Source: Nitrosospira multiformis
GTDB lineage: Bacteria; Pseudomonadota; Gammaproteobacteria; Burkholderiales; Nitrosomonadaceae
Reading direction: 5' to 3'
Assembly: GCA_017306155.1 (NCBI GenBank)
Contig: JAFKJB010000015.1
Span: forward strand, 48,746 to 112,745
Length of the DNA stretch: 64,000 bases
The notes below the pieces were generated by a model. The model searched no databases. It saw only the letters and a program-made list of their open reading frames with translations, and was not told where the DNA came from. Shown one piece after another: positions 47,311-57,687 of the stretch (within the stretch, counting starts at the first letter, position 1; each line of letters opens with the position of its first letter). The translations under genes and the position numbers were made by a program.

Positions 47311-47721
47311 TCAGGCATTTTTTAAGAGCGCATCCAGTCCTGCCTGGGCAATCTGCGCATCCTGATGAGAGCGCACGCCGCTTACTCCCACGGCGCCGAT
47401 GAATTGCCCTTCCACCACGATCGGCAGCCCCCCCTCAATGGGCAGAGTGCCCGGCAGACCAAGATAACGGATGCTTCCGGCAGCTACATGTTCTTCCCAG
47501 ACTTTGGTCGGGCGGCGGAATGCAATCGCCGCACGCGCCTTTTGTATCGCAACTTCGACACTGCCAAATTGCGTTTCATCGAGCCGTAGCAAGTGGACAA
47601 GATGGGCACCGTCATCGACGATCGCAATCGCCACTGGCCAGTTGTTACGCATGGCTTCTGCTTCTGCGGCGGTGGCGATAACCTTGGCATCGTCGAGCGT
47701 AAGCACGTTTTTTTTATTCAT
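47311..47721 (-). CDS. GlcG/HbpS-family protein
   Basis: A 136-residue protein with the GlcG/HbpS heme-degrading-like fold: MNKKNVLTLDDAKVIATAAE, VAIAIVDDGAHLVHLLRLD, ARAAIAFRRPTKVWEE, and GGLPIVVEGQFIGAVGVSGV followed by QDAQIAQAGL. ATG at 47721 is preferred; the frame opens further upstream through the hppA terminator. Members bind heme or sit in glycolate operons, but the role here is unknown. The downstream gap separates it from the AI-2E family gene. Confidence 0.87.
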   Translation of the reverse strand: MNKKNVLTLDDAKVIATAAEAEAMRNNWPVAIAIVDDGAHLVHLLRLDETQFGSVEVAIQKARAAIAFRRPTKVWEEHVAAGSIRYLGLPGTLPIEGGLPIVVEGQFIGAVGVSGVRSHQDAQIAQAGLDALLKNA

Positions 47722-47764
47722 AAAGCAAGTTCTCCGGTATAGGGGAGATGCGGGATTCCAAAAC

Positions 47765-47793
47765 AAAACACGCCGGATTTTCCGGCGTGTTTT
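47765..47793 (-). terminator. rho-independent terminator of hppA
   Basis: A perfect 13-base-pair stem AAAACACGCCGGA (47765-47777) with its complement at 47781-47793 and a three-base loop, followed on the minus strand by GTTTTG. It lies 16 bases beyond the hppA stop. Confidence 0.85.
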
Positions 47794-47808
47794 GGGGAAC
47801 GTAGAAAA

Positions 47809-49842
47809 TTACAGCAGCGGTACAATCAGGAGCGCCACAATATTCATGATCTTGATGAGCGGGTTCACGGCCGGACCTGCCGTGTCCTTGTAAGGATCGC
47901 CCACCGTATCACCTGTAACGGCTGCCTTATGCGCTTCCGAGCCTTTTCCACCGAAATGGCCATCTTCAATGTATTTCTTGGCGTTATCCCAGGCGCCGCC
48001 CCCTGCCGTCATCGAAATTGCCACGAAAATACCGGTAATGATCGCGCCGATCAGTACCCCGCCAAGAGCAACCGGACCCAGCATGAGGCCGACGATCAGG
48101 GGAACGGCAACCGGAAGCAGTGAGGGAAGGATCATTTCCTTGATCGCCGCCCTTGTCACCATATCCACCGCACGCGAGTAGTCCGGCTTGGCCGTTCCTT
48201 CCATGATTCCCGGGATTTCCTTGAACTGGCGGCGGACTTCCACCACTACCGAGCCGGCGGCGCGACCCACGGCTTCCATTGCCATGGCACCGAACAGGTA
48301 GGGAACCATACCGCCCAGAAATAAACCGATGATGACCATATGATCGGACAAATCAAAGGTCACGGATTTGCCGCCGCTCGCGAGCGCATGGGTGTAGTCC
48401 GCGAACAGGACCAGTGCGGCCAGACCGGCAGAGCCGATCGCGTAGCCCTTGGTCACAGCCTTGGTGGTATTGCCAACGGCATCCAGAGGATCGGTGATAT
48501 CGCGTACTTCCGGCGGCAAGCCGGCCATTTCGGCGATTCCACCCGCATTGTCCGTGATGGGACCGTAGGCATCCAGCGCAACGATGATTCCCGCCATGGA
48601 AAGCATCGAGGTGGCGGCGATGGCGATGCCATACAGACCTGCCAGTTCGTATGTGATCCAGATAGAAAGACATACGACAATAACCGGCCACGCCGTTGCC
48701 TTCATCGAAACACCCAGACCGGCAATGACATTGGTGCCGTGACCGGTACTGGAAGCTTCGGCGATATGGCGTACCGGTTTGAATTCAGTAGAGGTGTAGT
48801 ATTCGGTAATCCAGACCATCGCAGCGGTGAGCGCCAGGCCAACCAGGACAGAGAGGTAAAGATTGGTTGAGGAAACCAGCTTTCCTTCGATCATTACGCC
48901 ATCGCCCAGCATTATGACCGTGATGGGATAGTAAGCAATTGCTGCCAGCCCACCGGCGACCGCCAGGCCACGATAAAGCGCATTCATGATCTTGCCGCCC
49001 TCACGTGCCTTGACGAAGTAACAGCCAATGATGGAGGCAATAATCGAAACGCCGCCCAACACCAGCGGATAGAGCACCGCGTTCGAGCCTGCGTCGGTGA
49101 TGAGCAGTCCGCCCAGCAGCATGGTCGCGATAATGGTAACGGCGTAGGTTTCAAACAGGTCCGCAGCCATCCCGGCACAGTCGCCCACGTTGTCGCCCAC
49201 GTTGTCGGCAATGACCGCCGGGTTGCGTGGATCATCCTCAGGGATACCGGCTTCCACCTTACCAACCAGATCCGCGCCAACGTCGGCGCCCTTGGTGAAA
49301 ATTCCGCCGCCAAGACGGGCGAAAATGGAGATCAGCGAACTGCCGAAGGCAACACCCACGAGCGCATGAGTGGCTTGCGATTCACTTGCGCCCATGCCGA
49401 TCAGAAGGGCAAAGTAGCCGGCCACGCCCAGCAAACCCAGGCCAACCACCAGCATACCGGTAATGGCCCCCCCCTTGAAGGCAACATCCAGTGCGGCGTT
49501 GAGACCATGCCGCGCTGCTTCCGCCGTGCGTACATTCGCACGTACCGATACGTTCATGCCGATATAGCCGGTCAGTCCCGACAGGAATGCGCCCAGCGCA
49601 AACCCAACGGCGGTCTGCCAGCCCAGAGCAAGGAAGATTGCCATCAGCAGAATGACACCCACGATACTGATGGTGGTGTATTGGCGGTTCAGATAAGCCG
49701 AGGCGCCCTGCTGAATCGCCGTGGCAATATCCCGCATGCGTTCGTTGCCTGCTGGCAACGCTACAATCCATCTTATCGAAACCACTCCATAGAGGAGTGC
49801 CGCCATCGCGCAACCAATTGCGATGATTAAACCAGTACTCAT
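47809..49842 (-). CDS. hppA: membrane-bound proton-pumping pyrophosphatase, potassium-independent type
   Basis: A 677-residue integral membrane enzyme with about sixteen helices. It couples hydrolysis of pyrophosphate to H+ transport. The catalytic block is [20 protein letters not shown] followed by [20 protein letters not shown], with more Asp ligands near the C-terminus ([15 protein letters not shown]). Lys in [12 protein letters not shown] marks the K+-independent class; the K+-dependent class has Ala there. It lies downstream of pfp with a structured gap between them. It can conserve energy from biosynthetic PPi or make PPi at high proton force. Confidence 0.95.
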   Translation of the reverse strand: MSTGLIIAIGCAMAALLYGVVSIRWIVALPAGNERMRDIATAIQQGASAYLNRQYTTISIVGVILLMAIFLALGWQTAVGFALGAFLSGLTGYIGMNVSVRANVRTAEAARHGLNAALDVAFKGGAITGMLVVGLGLLGVAGYFALLIGMGASESQATHALVGVAFGSSLISIFARLGGGIFTKGADVGADLVGKVEAGIPEDDPRNPAVIADNVGDNVGDCAGMAADLFETYAVTIIATMLLGGLLITDAGSNAVLYPLVLGGVSIIASIIGCYFVKAREGGKIMNALYRGLAVAGGLAAIAYYPITVIMLGDGVMIEGKLVSSTNLYLSVLVGLALTAAMVWITEYYTSTEFKPVRHIAEASSTGHGTNVIAGLGVSMKATAWPVIVVCLSIWITYELAGLYGIAIAATSMLSMAGIIVALDAYGPITDNAGGIAEMAGLPPEVRDITDPLDAVGNTTKAVTKGYAIGSAGLAALVLFADYTHALASGGKSVTFDLSDHMVIIGLFLGGMVPYLFGAMAMEAVGRAAGSVVVEVRRQFKEIPGIMEGTAKPDYSRAVDMVTRAAIKEMILPSLLPVAVPLIVGLMLGPVALGGVLIGAIITGIFVAISMTAGGGAWDNAKKYIEDGHFGGKGSEAHKAAVTGDTVGDPYKDTAGPAVNPLIKIMNIVALLIVPLL

Positions 49843-49875
49843 TTAAATCTCCAGTTAAAATCGGCTACGGGAAAA

Positions 49876-49976
49876 CGCATGCAAGAGGCAGCGTTATCGT
49901 TCACGGAGTGCTGCTCAGCGGTTGCTCAGTGATTGCTTCGCTGCCGATACGCACTCCTGTGAACAATATGCATGCG
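49876..49976 (-). other. large imperfect inverted repeat between pfp and hppA
   Basis: The outer arms are CGCATGC (49876-49882) with GCATGCG (49970-49976). The inner arms are GTTCACGGAGTGC (49899-49911) with GCACTCCTGTGAAC (49951-49964), thirteen pairs with one bulge. A loop of 39 bases holds TGCTCAG twice and a CAGCG/CGCTG pair. On the minus strand the structure ends in GTTTTCC. It could be a complex terminator of pfp, an attenuator or a leader RNA of hppA. Confidence 0.45.
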
Positions 49977-50003
49977 CTTCCGGTTACGCCAGGTTAAAGC
50001 GGC

Positions 50004-51263
50004 TCAAAGCGTGAAGCTGCTCAATTTTTTCGGGACCGCCACATTCTGCAACCGCACATAGTCCGGCAGACCATCCTTGTAGGGTGGATAGTCTTCACCT
50101 TCGATGAGCGGCGCCAGATATTCCCGGCACAGGTCGGTAATGCCAAAACCATCCTCGGTGATAAAGTTCTCGGGCATCATTTTTTCGACATTGGCGACTT
50201 GCGACAACTGTGCCATGCCTACTTTCCACTGGTAGGGTTTGGCGGAAATACGTTCTATGGTAGGCATCACCGAATTGTGCCCCTGGATCGCGAATTCCAC
50301 CGCTGCCTGGCCCATGGCGTACGCTTGCTCGACATCGGTCCTGGATGCGATATGACGCGCTGCGCGCTGCAGATAGTCCGCCACACCCCAGTGATATTTG
50401 AGTCCGAGTCCCTCCTTCACCATGTTCGCCACCACCGGCGCTACTCCTCCCAATTGTGCATGCCCGAAGGCATCGCGCACACCCTGGTCGGAGAGGAATT
50501 TGCCGTCGTCTCCTTTTACGCCCTCCGATACCACCACCGAGCAGTAGCCGAATTTCTTGACACAACCATCCACCTTGGCGAGGAATTTCTGTTTGTCGAA
50601 CCTGATTTCTGGGAAGAGAATGATGACGGGAATTTCACGCTCCGGGCTGGACGCCAGGCCTCCGGCGGCCGCTATCCAGCCGGCATGCCGTCCCATTACT
50701 TCCAGCACGAACACCTTCGTCGACGTTGCTGACATGCTTGCCACGTCGAAGCTGGCTTCGAGCGTGGATACGGCAATGTACTTTGCCACCGAGCCGAAGC
50801 CAGGGCAGCAGTCCGTGATGGGAAGATCGTTATCCACCGTTTTTGGCACATGAATGGCTTGAATGGGATAGCCAAGCGTGCCGGACAGTTGCGATACCTT
50901 GAGACACGTATCCGCTGAATCGCCGCCGCCGTTGTAGAAGAAATAGCCGATGTCATGCGCCTTGAATACTTCGATCAGGCGTTCATATTCCCGTCGGTTC
51001 TGTTCAAGGCTTTTCAGTTTGTAGCGGCAGGACCCGAACGCTCCGGAGGGCGTGTACCGCAACGCGCTGATTGCGGCATCGGATTCCTGGCCGGTATCGA
51101 TCAGATCCTCGGTAAGCGCGCCGATGATTCCGTTGCGCCCCGCATAAATTTTGCCTATCTTTCCACTTTGCTTGCGGGCGGTTTCAATTACACCCGCGGC
51201 GGAAGCGTTGATGACGGCGGTAACGCCGCCGGATTGAGCATAAAAAGCATTTTTTGCTGCCAT
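50004..51263 (-). CDS. pfp: pyrophosphate-dependent 6-phosphofructokinase
   Basis: A 419-residue phosphofructokinase. PPi specificity is indicated by Asp in YNGGGDSADTCLKVS and Lys in HVPKTVDNDLPITDCCPGFG, positions that are Gly and Gly/Thr in ATP enzymes. The substrate loop EVMGRHAGWIAAAGGLA is intact. ATG at 51263 follows GGGGAGAAAT. The reaction is reversible and serves both glycolysis and gluconeogenesis. It lies between adk and hppA, a PPi/adenylate neighbourhood. Confidence 0.94.
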   Translation of the reverse strand: MAAKNAFYAQSGGVTAVINASAAGVIETARKQSGKIGKIYAGRNGIIGALTEDLIDTGQESDAAISALRYTPSGAFGSCRYKLKSLEQNRREYERLIEVFKAHDIGYFFYNGGGDSADTCLKVSQLSGTLGYPIQAIHVPKTVDNDLPITDCCPGFGSVAKYIAVSTLEASFDVASMSATSTKVFVLEVMGRHAGWIAAAGGLASSPEREIPVIILFPEIRFDKQKFLAKVDGCVKKFGYCSVVVSEGVKGDDGKFLSDQGVRDAFGHAQLGGVAPVVANMVKEGLGLKYHWGVADYLQRAARHIASRTDVEQAYAMGQAAVEFAIQGHNSVMPTIERISAKPYQWKVGMAQLSQVANVEKMMPENFITEDGFGITDLCREYLAPLIEGEDYPPYKDGLPDYVRLQNVAVPKKLSSFTL

Positions 51264-51454
51264 ATTTCTCCCCCGATTATTTAAATCTTCCAACATCTAC
51301 CGTTAGCGTACGCACGCTTTCTCCCGTGGCGCAACAATGCCGGCGCCATGCATGCAGGCGGCAACGAGGATTACTGCCGCTGCGTATTGCTCTCTTAGCG
51401 AATTAAAACGGCGGTGATACCAGGCTTGAGTTCCACCAGGAGTTTTGACTGAAG

Positions 51455-52213
<759 letters not shown>

Positions 52214-54997
52214 TCAGCAACCCAGTTTCTGAAGTTGCTCTTTCAGTTTTTCCAATGTCGCGCCGAAACTGGCAAGGCGTTCTTTTTCCTGTTCCACCAC
52301 CTTTGCCGGCGCCCGCCCCACAAAATTACTGTTGGCGAGCTTGGCTTGCGCCTTCTCCATTTCCGCCTGGACACGGTCGAGCTCTTTGGTCAGTCGCTCA
52401 CGCTCTGCAGCAATATCAATCTCGATTTTCAGCATCAGCCTGAATTCACCCACGATCGCCACCGGCGCTTCGGCGGGGGGCAGATTCTGTTCGATTTCGA
52501 TATCCGATAATTTAGCCAGCGCCTTCAGATAGGGCGAAAAGCTGGCGAGGGTTTTCCCCTCGCCTACGGCCAGAAGCGGTACCCTCGATGCCGGGGAGAG
52601 GTTCATTTCGCCGCGCAGCGTGCGGCAGGCGTTGATCATTTCCTTGAGTGCAATAATGTTCGCCATCGCGGCTTCATCGAATCTGGAGGGGTCGGCTTCA
52701 GGATAAGGCTGCAACATGATGCTCGCCCCTTGCTTGCCAGCGAGCGGGGCAATATTTTGCCACAATTCCTCGGTAATAAACGGGATGAGAGGATGGGCAA
52801 GCCTTAAAGCCGCTTCCAGGACGCGGGCCAGCGTGCGACGGGTCGTGCGCTGTACCGCTTCGTTGCAGGAATTCAGCTGTACCTTGGCGAACTCCAGATA
52901 CCAGTCGCAATACTCATCCCAGACGAATTCATAGATTTCGCGGGCTGCCATGTCAAAGCGGTAATCCTGATAAGCCTGCGCCACCGCGGTTTCCGCCTGT
53001 TGCAGCCGGCTGATGATCCAGCGGTCGGCATCCGAGTATTCCAGAGGCGCCGATTCCGCCAGACCGGTATCCTTGTCCTCGCAATTCATCAGCACGTAGC
53101 GTGCCGCATTCCAGAGCTTGTTGCAGAAATTCCGGTAGCCTTCGCAGCGCTGCATATCGAATTTGATGTCGCGGCCGTGAGAAGCGAGGCTGGCAAAAGT
53201 GAAACGCAATGCGTCTGCGCCGAACGCCGGGATTCCCTCCGGAAACTGTTTGCGCGTGGTTTTTTCGATGGATTCGGCCTGCCGCGGATTCATCAGACCG
53301 CTGGTGCGCTTGGTGATCAGGTCCGGCAGTGCAATGCCGTCGATAAGATCCAGCGGGTCCAGCACATTGCCTCTGGATTTGCTCATCTTATGCCCTTCCG
53401 CATCGCGGATGAGGCCGGTGATATATACCTCCCGGAAAGGCACTTTGCCGGTGAAATGCAGGGACATCATCACCATGCGCGCCACCCAGAAAAAAATGAT
53501 GTCGAAGCCGGTAATCAGAACCGAGGTCGGCAGGAATGTTTCAAGTTCCGGTGTTTTTTCCGGCCAGCCCAATGTGGAGAAGGGCCACAGCGCGGATGAA
53601 AACCAGGTATCCAGCACATCCTCGTCCTGCACCAGTTCGCGTCCATCCGCCAGCCGTTGCGCTTCCTCCAGGCTGTGCGCGACAAAGATGTTATTGTCCT
53701 CGTCATACCACGCAGGAATCCGATGACCCCACCATAATTGGCGGGAAATACACCAGTCCTGGATATTTTCGAGCCACTGCTCATATACATGCGTCCAGTT
53801 TTCCGGAATGAATTTCACGTCTCCGTCCGCCACCACCTCCAGGCCCCGCCTCGCCAGGCCGTTCATGCTGACATACCATTGATCGGTCAGCATCGGTTCA
53901 ACGACAGCCTGGGTGCGGTCACCGCGCGGCACCATCAGCTTATGCGGCTTTGTTTCAACCAGCAGATTCTGCCCTTCCAGATCGGCGACAATTTTCCTGC
54001 GGGCGGCAAAACGATCCAATCCCTGATACTCGGCGGGCGCCAGGTCATTGATCTTTCCATCCAGGGTAAGAATGCCGAGCGGAACGAGTTTGTGCCGTTG
54101 TCCTATCTGGTAGTCGTTGAAATCGTGCGCGGGGGTGATCTTGACGCACCCCGTGCCGAATGCCGGGTCGACATAGGCGTCTGCGATGATGGGTATGCTG
54201 CGCTCGCATAATGGCAGGCGCACGTGACGACCGATCAGGTGCCGGTAGCGCTCATCATCGGGATGCACGGCTACTGCCATATCGCCCAGCATGGTTTCCG
54301 GGCGGGTAGTGGCAACAATCAGTCCTTCCGGTTTTGCGCCATCCTGATTCCCTCCGGCATCCTGTTCGAAGGGATAAAGAATATGCCAGAGCGCCCCTTC
54401 TTCTTCTGCCGATACCACTTCGAGGTCGGAAACGGCGGTTTGCAGCACAGGGTCCCAGTTCACCAGGCGTTCCCCGCGGTAGATGAGGCCTTCGCGATAA
54501 AGCCGCACGAAAACTTCCGTCACGGCGCGGGAAAGTCCCTCATCCATGGTGAAGCGTTCCCGCGACCAGTCGCAGGAGGCACCCATACGGCGCATCTGGC
54601 GGCTGATGGTGGAGCCGGATTCCTCTTTCCATTCCCACACACGGGCGAGAAACGCTTCGCGTCCCAGATCGCGCCGGTCAATGTTCTGCTGATCCAGCTG
54701 GCGTTCCACCACGATCTGGGTGGCAATTCCGGCGTGATCGGTGCCCGGCTGCCATAATGTGTTATCCCCGCGCATGCGGTGATAACGCGTCAGCGCATCC
54801 ATCAAGGTATGTTGAAAGGCATGTCCCATGTGCAGCGTGCCGGTTACGTTGGGTGGCGGCAGCATGATGCAGTATGCGGGCGCTTGATCGCCCGTAGTCC
54901 TCGTCGTCGATCCAGGCTGGAAATAGCCTTCGGCCTCCCAGCGCGAATACCAGCGGCGTTCGATAGTCCGGGGATCAAAGCTTTTTTCGAGTTCCAT
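52214..54997 (-). CDS. valS: valyl-tRNA synthetase
   Basis: A 927-residue class I aminoacyl-tRNA synthetase. It has HIGH-type motif [25 protein letters not shown] motif [15 protein letters not shown], an editing domain between them ([19 protein letters not shown]), an anticodon-binding domain and a C-terminal coiled coil ([20 protein letters not shown]). ATG at 54997 (MELEKSFDP) is the expected start. It lies just upstream of adk on the same strand, with a separate promoter for adk between them. Confidence 0.96.
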   Translation of the reverse strand: MELEKSFDPRTIERRWYSRWEAEGYFQPGSTTRTTGDQAPAYCIMLPPPNVTGTLHMGHAFQHTLMDALTRYHRMRGDNTLWQPGTDHAGIATQIVVERQLDQQNIDRRDLGREAFLARVWEWKEESGSTISRQMRRMGASCDWSRERFTMDEGLSRAVTEVFVRLYREGLIYRGERLVNWDPVLQTAVSDLEVVSAEEEGALWHILYPFEQDAGGNQDGAKPEGLIVATTRPETMLGDMAVAVHPDDERYRHLIGRHVRLPLCERSIPIIADAYVDPAFGTGCVKITPAHDFNDYQIGQRHKLVPLGILTLDGKINDLAPAEYQGLDRFAARRKIVADLEGQNLLVETKPHKLMVPRGDRTQAVVEPMLTDQWYVSMNGLARRGLEVVADGDVKFIPENWTHVYEQWLENIQDWCISRQLWWGHRIPAWYDEDNNIFVAHSLEEAQRLADGRELVQDEDVLDTWFSSALWPFSTLGWPEKTPELETFLPTSVLITGFDIIFFWVARMVMMSLHFTGKVPFREVYITGLIRDAEGHKMSKSRGNVLDPLDLIDGIALPDLITKRTSGLMNPRQAESIEKTTRKQFPEGIPAFGADALRFTFASLASHGRDIKFDMQRCEGYRNFCNKLWNAARYVLMNCEDKDTGLAESAPLEYSDADRWIISRLQQAETAVAQAYQDYRFDMAAREIYEFVWDEYCDWYLEFAKVQLNSCNEAVQRTTRRTLARVLEAALRLAHPLIPFITEELWQNIAPLAGKQGASIMLQPYPEADPSRFDEAAMANIIALKEMINACRTLRGEMNLSPASRVPLLAVGEGKTLASFSPYLKALAKLSDIEIEQNLPPAEAPVAIVGEFRLMLKIEIDIAAERERLTKELDRVQAEMEKAQAKLANSNFVGRAPAKVVEQEKERLASFGATLEKLKEQLQKLGC

Positions 54998-55588
54998 ACT
55001 GTCGATCGTTTGGCGGAAAACCCGCAATTATAACGGAAGGCGCAAGGACCGGCAGCGCGGCCCTTCCTTTTAACTGTGTCTTGTTCCCGGCTTCCCTTGA
55101 GGATAATCGGGATCAGGAAAAATCCGATCTGGCTTTTCCCACATCCTGAGTCGATCCATCAAGGCATGAGGGAAGAGCTATACCTCACAACGGGACTGTT
55201 ATCAGCGTATGCTGGGAGAGAACGCCGCCTGTTGCATATGAAGGATACGAAATCCCCTTTGCAGATCTTGCAATCTGCCTTAATCTCGCTTAAAAATAAT
55301 TGAGATCGGGAAAGATTCTGATTAAGATTTTCCCTGATTGGGGTGGACAGATTTGTTGATAACTCGTTAAACCATGTCTCGGATTGAGTTTTTATTATTG
55401 CCTAAAATACAGTGCCTTGCCATGATCGGATAGACTGATCGGCTCATATACCTTTTGCCTGACATATTTTAAGCTGGATTGCCGTAATGGCAGGTGGAGA
55501 GTTATGTGGCGCGAAGAGGAGCGCTGCCGGTACGGGATTGGCAAATGGAAGAGTCCTGCATCTCTGAAAACCATTTACTGGGGAGAGA
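54998..55588. other. intergenic region upstream of valS and of the HAF-repeat gene
   Basis: About 590 bases, AT-richer than its surroundings in the middle. A 75-codon plus-strand frame at 55076-55303 has no ribosome-binding site and no recognisable sequence. A small hairpin (TTGCCGTAATGGCA) is near 55480. It is expected to hold the valS and HAF-gene promoters. Confidence 0.4.
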
Positions 55589-56689
55589 ATGATGAAAGTG
55601 ACCGGCAATTCCAGAATGCAGGGCTTGATCCCGTTGTTGGTTTTAAGTACCGGATTGTGCTTCGTTGCACCCGCCTTTGCACAGGTACAACGTTTATACA
55701 TTCTGGATATCAACAACAATCGACTGATCACTTTTGTGCCGAGTGGAATGACTGTTAACGCTACTGGCATCAATAGTTCGGGTCAGGTGGCGGTGTGGTC
55801 GAATTCAAAGGCTTACATCATCGGTCCCAACGGCGTTGGCAAAACCGATCTCAAGACGCTGGGGGGTGGCTCCAGCACAACCTTTGGTATTAATGATACC
55901 GGGCAGGTGGTAGGGTGCTCACAGACAGCTACTGGTAATTTGCATGCTTTTATTACCGGGCCTAACGGCGTGGGCATGACAGACCTGGGAACACTGGGAG
56001 AACAGGCCAGTTACGCCACCAGCATCAATAACGCTGGTCAGGTGGCAGGGTACACCATCAAGGAATATCGGCACGCCTTCATCACCGGTCCCAATGGTGC
56101 GGGCATGACCCACCTGGGAAGCCTGCCGGATGGACTCACAACCGTTGCTCATGATATCAATGATGCCGGACAGGTGGTTGGGAGAGGCGTGAGGCACGCT
56201 TTCATCACTGGCCCCAATGGTGCGGGGATGACCGATCTCGGGACGCTGGGTGGGGATTACAGTGTCGCCTATGGCATCAATGACGCCGGGCAGGTGGTGG
56301 GAGATTCCAGCACGGCTGCTGGTTATACGCATGCTTTCATTACTGGCCCCAATGGCAGGGACATGACCGATCTCGGGACGCTGGGTGGAGATTACAGTAT
56401 CGCCACTGACATCAACGCCGCCGGACAGGTAGTGGGATGGTCCACCATGGCTGCCGGTGATAACCATGCCTTTATCACCGGTCCCAATGGCACGGGCATG
56501 ATGGACCTCAATTCCCTGACCTGGTTGCCGCCCGGATATGTTATAACGGGCGCCATCAGCATCAACAACGCGGGACAGGTCATCGTTATTGCCAATGTTC
56601 CCAGACCCCAGGCCTATATGCTGATATTCGCGGGCCTGGGCTTGGTCGGGTTTTTGGTATGGTGGCAGAAGTCGGGAAGCAGAATCTAG
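55589..56689 (+). CDS. exported HAF-repeat protein with PEP-CTERM-like sorting tail
   Basis: A 366-residue secreted protein. The signal peptide ends near APAFA (residue 31). About six repeats of roughly 40 residues follow, each with the HAF core (HAFITGPNG) plus TDLGTLGG and GINDAGQVVG. The C-terminus, VPRPQAYMLIFAGLGLVGFL then a Trp/Lys/Arg tail, has the layout of PEP-CTERM signals, though the usual PEP reads PRP. Such proteins are processed by exosortase and linked to exopolysaccharide surfaces. ATG follows GGGGAGAG. No exosortase gene is in the window. Confidence 0.8.
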   Translation: MMKVTGNSRMQGLIPLLVLSTGLCFVAPAFAQVQRLYILDINNNRLITFVPSGMTVNATGINSSGQVAVWSNSKAYIIGPNGVGKTDLKTLGGGSSTTFGINDTGQVVGCSQTATGNLHAFITGPNGVGMTDLGTLGEQASYATSINNAGQVAGYTIKEYRHAFITGPNGAGMTHLGSLPDGLTTVAHDINDAGQVVGRGVRHAFITGPNGAGMTDLGTLGGDYSVAYGINDAGQVVGDSSTAAGYTHAFITGPNGRDMTDLGTLGGDYSIATDINAAGQVVGWSTMAAGDNHAFITGPNGTGMMDLNSLTWLPPGYVITGAISINNAGQVIVIANVPRPQAYMLIFAGLGLVGFLVWWQKSGSRI

Positions 56690-56770
56690 TATTGGTGCAC
56701 TGCTGATCCCTGCCCCATTCCTCATGTCGAGCGCGACGGGCCGAAATGGGCGCCTGCTCCACTATTGTTT

Positions 56771-57187
56771 TCAAAGACCGAACAGGCGCGATTTCAGTGC
56801 CTGTATCAGCGCCTTGCGCGCATTCGGATTCATGGCGGTCCCGGTTTCATTCAGCGCCCCATCCAGAATTTTTTCCAGCAGCACGGTTATATCGGCAGGG
56901 GAAAGTGTCGAGGGGGTGGAATGCATGACTTCCGTGAGGGTGGGTATGCTGTCGCCGGACGGGGATTGCCTGGCGGCGACTTCTGTGAGGGTGGGGATAT
57001 CGGCTGCATCGTCTGCCCCGGTCTGTTCCGTCGCGCTCCCGGACAAAGGGGATGAGCCGGTGATCAAGTGGTTATCACTGTCAGCCAGCGGCGTGGATGA
57101 TACGTCCTGGTGTCTGTTCAGCAGTATTTCCAGTTTGTGCAGAATTTCGCCATATTCACCCTGCGAGGTTTTTTTACTGTTTGTCAT
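56771..57187 (-). CDS. protein of unknown function with repeated IPTLTEV motif (138 aa)
   Basis: The last gene of the pepA-holC group. The N-terminal helix (GEYGEILHKLEILLNRHQ) is followed by a low-complexity middle containing IPTLTEV twice, about 18 residues apart. The C-terminal helical part (LSPADITVLLEKILDGALNE and ARKALIQALKSRL) looks folded. No signal or membrane helix is seen. The repeat looks like a short binding motif for a partner protein. The ribosome-binding site is weak. Function not known. Confidence 0.6.
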   Translation of the reverse strand: MTNSKKTSQGEYGEILHKLEILLNRHQDVSSTPLADSDNHLITGSSPLSGSATEQTGADDAADIPTLTEVAARQSPSGDSIPTLTEVMHSTPSTLSPADITVLLEKILDGALNETGTAMNPNARKALIQALKSRLFGL

Positions 57188-57264
57188 TGAAATGCCGGCT
57201 GATAAAGGGAGATGGCGGAATTGCGGGAATTGATGCCTGTGGCGTGACTTGACGAGTCGTCAGG

Positions 57265-57687
57265 CTATGCGGGGCTCAGGCGATGATGCCGTATTTCGTA
57301 GCCGCGATCCTGATAGAACCGGTAGCGTTTCCTTGCCGCCCCGGTATCTTCATCCGTGTTGCCGGCAATTTCGATCAGTCTCCGGAAGCGGCTGAAGAAA
57401 GGAGGATTCTCAGGACCCAGGTTGAGCAATACATCATCGTGCGGCGGATTCCTTCCACTATCGCTGAGTATTACCGGCGTGAACTCGGCCAGCTTGTCGC
57501 CTGCCTGGCAGTGTGGAATAAAATCAGTTGCAGAGAAAGTCCACAGCAATTTATCGATCTGCTCGACCGTAGTCATGTCAGGCGCGTAAATCATGACTTT
57601 GAACCCTTTGCGCGCTGCTGTTGCAACCAGGCGACAGGCGGTATGGAGCCGGTCTCCCCCGCCCGAGTAGAAGTCGATTTCTGTCAT
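57265..57687 (-). CDS. holC: DNA polymerase III chi subunit
   Basis: A 140-residue clamp-loader accessory protein. HolC links the polymerase III holoenzyme to single-strand binding protein. Recognisable parts are MTEIDFYSGGGDRLHTACRL, VMIYAPDMTTVEQIDKLLWT and the C-terminal RYRFYQDRGYEIRHHRL. The start overlaps the pepA stop by four bases, the classical pepA-holC coupling. The usual next gene, valS, has been separated from it by the 138-residue gene and the HAF-repeat gene. Confidence 0.9.
   Translation of the reverse strand: MTEIDFYSGGGDRLHTACRLVATAARKGFKVMIYAPDMTTVEQIDKLLWTFSATDFIPHCQAGDKLAEFTPVILSDSGRNPPHDDVLLNLGPENPPFFSRFRRLIEIAGNTDEDTGAARKRYRFYQDRGYEIRHHRLSPA

Noticed and set aside
55076-55303. 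75-codon plus-strand frame upstream of the HAF-repeat gene
   Set aside because: No ribosome site, odd composition and no recognisable motif.
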